Assembly: GCA_013152045.1 (NCBI GenBank)
Contig: JAADGZ010000213.1
Span: 1-12,011 of the forward strand
Length of the DNA: 12,011 nucleotides
Direction of reading: 5' to 3'
Source of the DNA: Gammaproteobacteria bacterium
Lineage (GTDB): Bacteria > Pseudomonadota > Gammaproteobacteria > UBA6429 > Thiohalophilaceae
The notes under the pieces: generated by a model
Seen by the model: only the letters and a program-made list of their open reading frames with translations
What the model was told of the DNA's origin: nothing
Databases searched by the model: none
Shown: piece by piece, positions 5,742 through 12,011 of the stretch
How positions within the stretch are numbered: the first letter of the stretch is position 1
Layout of the letters: the number at the start of each line of letters is the position of its first letter
Position numbers and translations under genes: made by a program

Positions 5742-7187
5742 TTAGGTAGAAGTCCCGCCCACGGTCATGCTGTCAATCTTCAGGGTGGGCTGGCCCACGC
5801 CCACCGGTACGCTCTGACCTTCCTTGCCGCAGACGCCGATGCCGGAATCCAGCGCCAGATCATTACCGACCATAGAAACCCGATTCAGCACTTCCGGGCC
5901 GTTGCCGATGAGGGTCGCTCCCTTGACCGGCTGGGTGACCTTGCCGTTTTCGATCAGGTAGGCTTCGCAGGCCGAGAAGACAAACTTGCCGGAGGTGATA
6001 TCGACCTGGCCACCGCCGAAGTTTACCGCATACAAGCCTTTTTCAACTGAGGCGATAATTTCTGCCGGATCCTGCTCGCCAGCCAGCATGTAGGTGTTGG
6101 TCATACGCGGCATGGGCAGGTGGGCATAGGATTCGCGTCGGCCGTTACCGGTAGAGGCAACGCCCATCAGTCCGGCATTGAGCTTGTCCTGCATGTAGCC
6201 TTTCAGAATGCCGTTTTCGATCAGCACCGTCTGTTGAGTGGGAGTACCTTCATCATCAATATTCAGCGAACCACGCCGTCCCGGCATGGCACCATCATCA
6301 ACCACAGTACACAGGGGGGAGGCCACCTGTTCGCCGAGACGACCGGCAAAAGCGGAACTGCCCTTGCGATTGAAATCACCTTCCAGACCATGTCCGATGG
6401 CTTCATGCAACAGCACTCCCGGCCAACCCGGCCCCAGCACTACCGGCATGCTGCCAGCCGGTGCATCTATGGCATCCAAATTCACCAGCGCCTGACGTAC
6501 TGCTTCACGGGCAAATTCCAACGCCCGCTCATCATCAATAAAATATTGGTAGTCAAGACGCCCGCCACCACCGGCGCTGGCCTGTTCCCGCTTATCATTT
6601 TGCTCGACAATGACATTGACACTCATACGCACCAGTGGACGCATATCTGAGGCCAGGGTGCCATCACTGGCGGCGATCAGGATCGCTTCATCCACGCCCA
6701 CCAGACTGACAATCACCTGTTTAACTCGGGGATCAAGCTTGCGCGTGTAGGCATCGACTTTTTGCAGCAGAGCGATCTTATCTTCAGCCGCCAGTGACTG
6801 CAGAGGATCAACCGGTAAATAAAGGCTGTGACCACTACGCTTATGCCAGCTCTGCACCTGTCCCTGACGACCGCTGTGGGCAATCGCGCGGGCAGCCTGT
6901 GCCGCTTCAGTTAAAGCCGGTAACATAATTTCATCGGAGTAGGCAAAACCGGTCTTTTCGCCGCTGATGGCGCGTACACCAACGCCCTGTTCAATGTTAT
7001 GGCTGCCTTCCTTGACGATGCCATCCTCAAGCACCCAGGCTTCGTGGCGACTCAGCTGAAAATACAGATCGGCGCTATCAACCGCATGCCCCATGAGCTG
7101 ATCCAAAACCCGCTGCAGATCGTTATCATCCAGCCCGGATGGTGCCAGCAACAGCGCGCGAACTCGATCTAGTGAATTACCGGTCAT
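5742..7187 (-). CDS. tldD: TldD, catalytic subunit of the TldD-TldE metalloprotease
   Basis: At 481 residues it equals E. coli TldD in length. The zinc motif HEAIGH (His261, Glu262, His266) sits within [20 protein letters not shown], the family signature. Other conserved stretches are [43 protein letters not shown] sequence near residues 345-370, and [17 protein letters not shown]. TldD and PmbA/TldE form a cytoplasmic heteromeric protease that threads unfolded peptides to the TldD site; the partner gene lies about 2 kb away, past darP. The start codon lies inside the end of the Nit-family gene (11-nt overlap), which implies translational coupling. A hairpin repeat lies beyond the stop. Confidence 0.97.
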   Translation of the reverse strand: MTGNSLDRVRALLLAPSGLDDNDLQRVLDQLMGHAVDSADLYFQLSRHEAWVLEDGIVKEGSHNIEQGVGVRAISGEKTGFAYSDEIMLPALTEAAQAARAIAHSGRQGQVQSWHKRSGHSLYLPVDPLQSLAAEDKIALLQKVDAYTRKLDPRVKQVIVSLVGVDEAILIAASDGTLASDMRPLVRMSVNVIVEQNDKREQASAGGGGRLDYQYFIDDERALEFAREAVRQALVNLDAIDAPAGSMPVVLGPGWPGVLLHEAIGHGLEGDFNRKGSSAFAGRLGEQVASPLCTVVDDGAMPGRRGSLNIDDEGTPTQQTVLIENGILKGYMQDKLNAGLMGVASTGNGRRESYAHLPMPRMTNTYMLAGEQDPAEIIASVEKGLYAVNFGGGQVDITSGKFVFSACEAYLIENGKVTQPVKGATLIGNGPEVLNRVSMVGNDLALDSGIGVCGKEGQSVPVGVGQPTLKIDSMTVGGTST

Positions 7188-8010
7188 GGCTAATGTCGCA
7201 GGGTATTTTTCGATGTTCCAGAGCCGGAAAAGTCCGGCGAATATTTTTTATTCTGTCCATATCAATCTCACCAATCACAAATCCAGAGCCATTATCCAGT
7301 TCATCCTGCACCACCCCCCAGGGGTCGATAATCATGCTGTGACCGTGCGTTTCCCGGCCATTGACATGGTAACCACCCTGCGCCGAGGCGACCACGTAAC
7401 AAAGATTTTCAATCGCCCGCGCGCGCAATAATACTTCCCAGTGAGCGCGACCGGTAATCGCGGTAAAAGCAGAAGGAATGGCAAAAATATCAACCTGCTC
7501 GTTCAACATGCGACGAAACAGTTCCGGGAAACGCAAATCGTAACAGACGGCCAGTCCTAGGCGACCAAAGGGCGTATCGATAACCGTAATCTGGTTATCC
7601 GCTTCAGTGGTGGCCGATTCATGATAGGTTTCCTGGTTTTCTTCCAGCAACACGTCAAACAAGTGGATTTTGTCATAGCGGCCACGCAACTCGCCCCGTT
7701 CGTCGTACACCAGACAACTGGCACGCATACGCTGCTGATCTTTTCCGAATAAAGGAATCGTTCCACCCACTAGCCAAACCCGATGCTTGTCCGCCTGTTC
7801 GCGAAGAAAATTCTGGATCGGACCTTCGCCTTCTATTTCCCGATGTTTGAGTTGATCGGCATCCTGCATGCTCATACAGGCAAAGTTTTCCGGCAACACC
7901 ACCATGCCTGCGCCTGCATCCGCCGCGCGTGCGATCAATCGTCCGGCTTCGGTCAGGTTGGCGCTGACTTTGGGGCCTGAGGCCATCTGTATTGCGGCAA
8001 TCCGTTTCAT
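7177..8010 (-). CDS. Nit-family carbon-nitrogen hydrolase (Nit1-like omega-amidase)
   Basis: The 277-residue cytoplasmic protein has the complete nitrilase-superfamily Glu-Lys-Cys triad: Glu41 in VVLPENFA, Lys114 in [10 protein letters not shown] and Cys156 in [13 protein letters not shown]. The KIHLFDV and [10 protein letters not shown] strings are typical of the Nit1/Nit2 branch rather than true nitrilases. Nit1 enzymes hydrolyse deaminated glutathione, a repair of a transaminase side product; that substrate is inferred from the family. It overlaps the upstream gene by 4 nt (ATGA) and the downstream tldD by 11 nt, so it sits in the middle of a coupled operon. A Nit gene between yhdP and tldD is a familiar gammaproteobacterial arrangement. 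Confidence 0.93.
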   Translation of the reverse strand: MKRIAAIQMASGPKVSANLTEAGRLIARAADAGAGMVVLPENFACMSMQDADQLKHREIEGEGPIQNFLREQADKHRVWLVGGTIPLFGKDQQRMRASCLVYDERGELRGRYDKIHLFDVLLEENQETYHESATTEADNQITVIDTPFGRLGLAVCYDLRFPELFRRMLNEQVDIFAIPSAFTAITGRAHWEVLLRARAIENLCYVVASAQGGYHVNGRETHGHSMIIDPWGVVQDELDNGSGFVIGEIDMDRIKNIRRTFPALEHRKIPCDISHDR

Positions 8011-8414
8011 TGATTGACCACTGGCCGGTTATTTTTTTGTCTAGGATTATTTTTAATCACACTTTTTCCATTTGGAGAAACAACCTCAATTTCAATCACC
8101 CTCTGTCCTGAGCTACCCGGAATCAATTCCATCAACTCGCTGGACACCCCCAGCGCCACCAGCCAGCTTTGTAGCTCATTGACCCACAGCGAGCCTTCAT
8201 CGCCGCCCGGATAATGAATCAGCAAATGCGCATCAGGATGGATACGCAACTGTCCAATCGCCAGGGCCAGGGGAGGAAAACTGAGCAAATGCGCCGCGCT
8301 GCGCGGCATGGCCCAGTCCTGTGAGCGAATAACAATTGGTGAAGCCTCGCTCTGCAGGCTGATGGAAAAAATCAGCAGCAATGTCGGAATAAACCATCGA
8401 AATCTATCAAACAT
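8007..8414 (-). CDS. Small exported protein of unknown function between yhdP and the Nit gene
   Basis: I do not recognise the family. The 135-residue product opens with MFDRFRWF and a hydrophobic stretch (IPTLLLIFSISL), a probable signal peptide cleaved after SEA near residue 24. The mature protein of about 110 residues contains LRIHPDAHLLIHYPGGDEGSLW and an amphipathic ELQSWLVALGV. A beta-strand (RVIEIEVV) and a basic, Asn/Arg-rich tail follow. The pattern of IHYPGG-type strand, helix with LQ-W-L, then strand is loosely like OmpA-type peptidoglycan-binding folds, but key residues are not evident and I do not assign it. Its stop overlaps the start of the Nit gene as ATGA, and it begins 42 nt after yhdP, so it is part of that operon. 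It contains no cysteine. Confidence 0.8.
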   Translation of the reverse strand: MFDRFRWFIPTLLLIFSISLQSEASPIVIRSQDWAMPRSAAHLLSFPPLALAIGQLRIHPDAHLLIHYPGGDEGSLWVNELQSWLVALGVSSELMELIPGSSGQRVIEIEVVSPNGKSVIKNNPRQKNNRPVVNQ

Positions 8415-8456
8415 GCAGCGCAGGATAGCATATTTCAGACTATTTTAAGATGGGGC

Positions 8457-11400
8457 TCAAAACTCATCATCATCCAGGGAAGGTTCCTCGCTAGGCTTGA
8501 GCTTGTCGAGCCGGGTAATTACCGGCTTTTCCCAAGATCCGCTCACTTTATATCGGATAGCCGTTACATCCTGCAGCTCGTTACCAAGGATTTTCTGCAC
8601 TAACAAAATCACAGCGCCAATCTGAGGGCCAAACAACATTCCGCCCCCCACTGCAGTCAAGGCATCACCTCCACGCGGTCTGACGGTTACCAGCTGATCA
8701 AAGTCTCTCTTCACCAGACCCGTGCGTCCACTCACTGAAATATAGGCCAGTGGACTTTTCATCAGATTGTTGTCCATAAATACGCTGCCGTCATGAACGT
8801 TCATCACCCCCTCGATGCTGTCAAAATGCAAGCCCTTACCAAAGATATCGCTGAAATCCAGCATCAGCCGCCGAGGTAATGCAGCCAGACTGAACAAACC
8901 CAGGAGCCGACCACCGGTCCCTGGCTCGACGTTGATAATCGAGCCATCTTTGATGGTATATTTTAATTTTGATTCAATGTTTGACAGGCTGATCCCCATT
9001 GGCGAATTAGGCCAGTGGAGTGAACCCGCAAGGGTGGTTTTTCCACCCTGAAATATGGCTGAAAAACCAAGCGATGACAGCATTTTGCCCAGATCGGGGC
9101 TATCCAGTTTTACCTGCATGGAACTTAGATCCCGGTTTGGCCATTGCACCCATTCACCACTGGCCTGCATGTTCAGTTGCGGATTTTTCAGGCTGAGAGA
9201 ATCAAGATGAATACCTTTACGGAATTTAAGCCGTGAAGTTTTAATCGCCAGGCGACCAAATTTTACGTCATCATAGGACAGATTATTAATCGAACCCTGA
9301 ACTAAAGGAAACAGATCGGCATCCAGCGTTGGCTGCGGCTTTTTAGCAACCGCAGGGATTGTTGCTTTATCGGCTACCGGTGCAAGCTGCAATGCGTCCA
9401 TAGCAAAAATGATGGGCAATGAAATCAGATGACGCTCGTCTTTATTATCGCTCGGACCCAGTGCATCAAGCCAGGGGGTCAGGCTAAACATCGACAGTCT
9501 GCCACTTACCAGCAGACTCGGGCTATCCGGCAGATGTCCTTCCCCCGCACCAAAATGTACATAGGCTTTTAACGGCTGTAACGAGCTTGCGATCCTGTCC
9601 AGCATCACCGCGCCTGAGATATAATCCTTTGCCCCGACATAGAGCTTTGTTTTTCCGGCATGCCCAAAATCGATCTCCAGCAGAGTATCGCGGCGTTCAT
9701 TCTTGGTCTTACCCAGAGGCTGCGGCAACTTTATTTCCACGCCCTGCAGTTGTGACTGGATTTTAAGTATCGGCACCGCCGTTTTGGCCTGCGCCCTGGC
9801 TGGAATAGACAGGCTGCCACGCCAGTCAGTGATACCCTTGATGGGTACCGAAGCGGGTAAACCAAACTTCTGTGCAAGATGATGGCTGTCGATCTTTCCC
9901 TGCGCGTCAATAACCGCCGACCAGCCTTTGCCTTTCGTATGAATATTGAGCCGCGCTTTACCGCCCATAATCCGGGCTTGAATTCCTGTCGCCGACAGTT
10001 TCTCCTGGGTAAAATCGAGACTACCGGTGATCGCCTTTATATCGATGAGGTCATCCAGCATTAGCAACTCAGCATTCCTCAGATGCATTTTCCCGTTAAT
10101 AGAAAGCGGCCACATTTTGCTTACTTTTTCACTTAGGGGAATGGAAAGATCGAGATCAATCCGGCTCTTGCCGCGATAATGAAAACTGTCTATCAGGGAT
10201 TTTGCCTGTGGCTGTATGGGACTCTCAACCAGAAAGCGCAGGGCATCTTTGAGTGTGCCATTCACCTCACCCGTAATATTCAAATTCGAGTGTCTGAAAT
10301 CCTTGATCTGAATATTTGTTGAAGATAGTCGACTATCCAAAATCCGACCTGCATCGGCCTGAATCTCCATGCCTTGCCCAGTAAAGGTGGCATACAGGTG
10401 GGCATCGTGCACCGCTGGCCAGCCAGCCAGATAGTCAATCAGCGCATTCTTTGCCTCAAACTTAACCCGAAATTGTCCTTTATTATGACGGAAAGGAAAA
10501 TCATCCAGACGTCCCCGAAAAACTATTTTGCCATGAATTATCCTGCCACTCACGAGCCCTCGATCCAGCCAGTCCACCAGTTCCGTGGACATAATGCTAA
10601 CCGGGTAATAACGATAAGCATGGGCCACATTGGCATTTTTGACCTGCACCTGTAAATCCATGAAGGGTGAGGCGGCGTTATCTGGAATATCCAGCAATAC
10701 GCGACTGTGTGTTTCAATATCCTCGTTTTGCACTAACAGGTTATTCGCTAAAAGTTGCCAGCCCTGTCCATAACGCTGCAACTTAAACGTACCTAACAAC
10801 GTTGAGATTTTTAGTGGCTCACGAAACAAACCGGGCGAATCAACTACGGCATAGTCACTCTTCAGGCTTAGCTTTATCTGTTTGTGTTCAGTGCTAATAT
10901 CACCACTAAGGCCATGCACACCAGGAATATCCTTCCATGAATGGAAACCTAGTTGGGAAAATCTAGCCTGGAGTGCAATATCCGATTTATCTGGATTATC
11001 TGAAAAACGAAGTTGGAAATTCTCGACATCAGCCGATGGCCGCATACTCGCCAATACCTGTGTCTGTTGCTTCGACAACAGCCCGCTATGCAGCAACAGA
11101 CTGCTAATATTTTCCAAGCGAAACTGATCGGCCTGTATCTGGGTTAGGCGATAATTTGTTGAAGCCTGATTCTGTTGCTGGATGCTGATGTTGGTTTCTG
11201 GCCAGCGGCCCTGTCCATCCAGAAAATGAAACCGCTTGATATCCAACGCCCAACCGCTATCTGTACGATGGTAATCAAACAGCCCCCCCAGTAATTTAAT
11301 CTGCAGCGGTTGCTGCATCTCAGGATGCTGTAGACTCAGGTTATATGCGGTTAGATCCCCACTGAGTCCTTTAACGCGCCCCTTGTTCCATTCACCCCAG

Positions 11401-12011
11401 AGTTCAAAATCAGTCATTCCCCCAAGCAGCTGGTAATCCCGGATTACCGGTATCATTCCTAATCGTGCGAGATGCACACCATTACCGTGCAGGTATAGTT
11501 TGCCATGCCATGCAGAGGGTTTTAGATCCACTCTGCCCCATGCATCCAGGGCCAGTTCAAAGCTGCGACCCAGGCTTTCTGGTAATTTCAGCGAAAGCTT
11601 GAGTTGATGATGTTCCGCATTATTGTGTAGATGAATATTGACATTATTCAGTCTCAGCCCCGGCTGTCCTTTGCTCTGATCAAGCCAGATAACCGTGCTG
11701 TCCTGAACCTTCAGATCCTTGCGTTGCAACAGCCAGCCGATAAATTCATCCGAACCAGCCGCATCGTTGACTACCTGGTCAGGTTTTTTCAGCTTCATAC
11801 CTTTGAAACTGAAGCTCTTATCCTTATGCCTGACGACAGTAATTTCTGCGCCCTGGATAGTAAATTCGCCAGGGACAAAGGTCTGCGTTTTAATCGAATT
11901 AAGAATATCCAGTTGCAGTTGTGCTTCCCGGAAACTAAACAGCTCAGTCTTGCCATTAGCGCTCATCAGGTGCACATTTTTTAATACCAGCACCGGGATA
12001 ATGCCATCCAG
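8457..12011 (-). CDS. yhdP: YhdP, AsmA-like envelope phospholipid transport protein (N-terminus off window)
   Basis: The frame is open to the right edge and gives about 1,184 residues. E. coli YhdP has 1,266, so about 75 N-terminal residues, including the single membrane anchor, lie outside. A GTG at 11993 is internal coding, not the start. The sequence is a long series of alternating hydrophobic beta-strands with recurring modules such as GLSGDLTAYNLSLQHP and GLSGDISTEHKQIKLSLK. This suits the groove-forming repeats of AsmA-like bridge proteins that carry phospholipids between inner and outer membrane. The C-terminal part has the AsmA family end: LLGLFSLAALPRRL, FDSIEGVMNVHDGSVF, SPLAYISVSGRTGLVKRDFDQ and YKVSGSWEKPVITRL, then an acidic tail (SLDDDEF). 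It heads the visible operon with the small exported protein, the Nit amidase and tldD. Confidence 0.93.
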   Translation of the reverse strand: MDGIIPVLVLKNVHLMSANGKTELFSFREAQLQLDILNSIKTQTFVPGEFTIQGAEITVVRHKDKSFSFKGMKLKKPDQVVNDAAGSDEFIGWLLQRKDLKVQDSTVIWLDQSKGQPGLRLNNVNIHLHNNAEHHQLKLSLKLPESLGRSFELALDAWGRVDLKPSAWHGKLYLHGNGVHLARLGMIPVIRDYQLLGGMTDFELWGEWNKGRVKGLSGDLTAYNLSLQHPEMQQPLQIKLLGGLFDYHRTDSGWALDIKRFHFLDGQGRWPETNISIQQQNQASTNYRLTQIQADQFRLENISSLLLHSGLLSKQQTQVLASMRPSADVENFQLRFSDNPDKSDIALQARFSQLGFHSWKDIPGVHGLSGDISTEHKQIKLSLKSDYAVVDSPGLFREPLKISTLLGTFKLQRYGQGWQLLANNLLVQNEDIETHSRVLLDIPDNAASPFMDLQVQVKNANVAHAYRYYPVSIMSTELVDWLDRGLVSGRIIHGKIVFRGRLDDFPFRHNKGQFRVKFEAKNALIDYLAGWPAVHDAHLYATFTGQGMEIQADAGRILDSRLSSTNIQIKDFRHSNLNITGEVNGTLKDALRFLVESPIQPQAKSLIDSFHYRGKSRIDLDLSIPLSEKVSKMWPLSINGKMHLRNAELLMLDDLIDIKAITGSLDFTQEKLSATGIQARIMGGKARLNIHTKGKGWSAVIDAQGKIDSHHLAQKFGLPASVPIKGITDWRGSLSIPARAQAKTAVPILKIQSQLQGVEIKLPQPLGKTKNERRDTLLEIDFGHAGKTKLYVGAKDYISGAVMLDRIASSLQPLKAYVHFGAGEGHLPDSPSLLVSGRLSMFSLTPWLDALGPSDNKDERHLISLPIIFAMDALQLAPVADKATIPAVAKKPQPTLDADLFPLVQGSINNLSYDDVKFGRLAIKTSRLKFRKGIHLDSLSLKNPQLNMQASGEWVQWPNRDLSSMQVKLDSPDLGKMLSSLGFSAIFQGGKTTLAGSLHWPNSPMGISLSNIESKLKYTIKDGSIINVEPGTGGRLLGLFSLAALPRRLMLDFSDIFGKGLHFDSIEGVMNVHDGSVFMDNNLMKSPLAYISVSGRTGLVKRDFDQLVTVRPRGGDALTAVGGGMLFGPQIGAVILLVQKILGNELQDVTAIRYKVSGSWEKPVITRLDKLKPSEEPSLDDDEF

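Noticed and set aside
6120..6650. Plus-strand 176-codon ORF
   Set aside because: It is antisense to the conserved core of tldD, including the HEAIGH region, and its length comes from the codon bias of tldD.
11991..11993. GTG as the translation start of yhdP
   Set aside because: The frame stays open to the window edge, and the family's N-terminal membrane anchor would be missing, so the true start is off window.

Overview
The window reads as a chromosomal segment of a moderate-GC gammaproteobacterium. The evidence is a linked set of core genes typical of that class: YhdP, a Nit-type amidase, TldD, DarP (YjgA) and PmbA/TldE. No gene is diagnostic below class. A free-living, possibly Chromatiales- or Thiotrichales-like lineage would fit, but this is inference.

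Left edge (1-284): the last 31 codons of a probable RelE/ParE-type toxin, then a short non-coding stretch ending in a tRNA-like 3' end (T-arm plus CCA). This looks like the border of an accessory or integrated segment. Next comes a HemN-like radical SAM protein on the minus strand (285-1784). It has a strong promoter containing palindromes and lacks the fourth cysteine of true HemN.

Positions 1785-2438 hold the most unusual structure. A 59-bp piece of the HemN-like gene (1415-1473) is present again, base for base, at 1905-1963. It is joined directly to a SixA-like phosphohistidine phosphatase gene that has lost its start codon, so sixA looks broken at this joint.

Positions 2564-5099 (minus strand) carry a probable three-gene operon: an unknown secreted protein with two cysteines in its mature part, a TlpA/ResA-like thiol-disulfide protein and PmbA/TldE. 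It diverges from darP (plus, 5157-5672) across a 57-bp gap.

Positions 5742-12011 (minus strand) carry a tightly packed operon transcribed from beyond the right edge: yhdP (5' end missing), a small unknown exported protein, a Nit-family amidase and tldD. The last three overlap by 4 and 11 nt. TldD and PmbA form one heteromeric metalloprotease, yet their genes lie in separate transcription units with darP between them. Both convergent gene ends (sixA/pmbA and darP/tldD) carry copies of the same GTTGGGCT-type palindrome, and a related palindrome lies beside the first.

The right 9.5 kb is conserved housekeeping sequence. The left 2.5 kb shows signs of rearrangement. I see no CRISPR array, insertion sequence, rRNA or obvious phage gene, and no convincing new multi-gene system.
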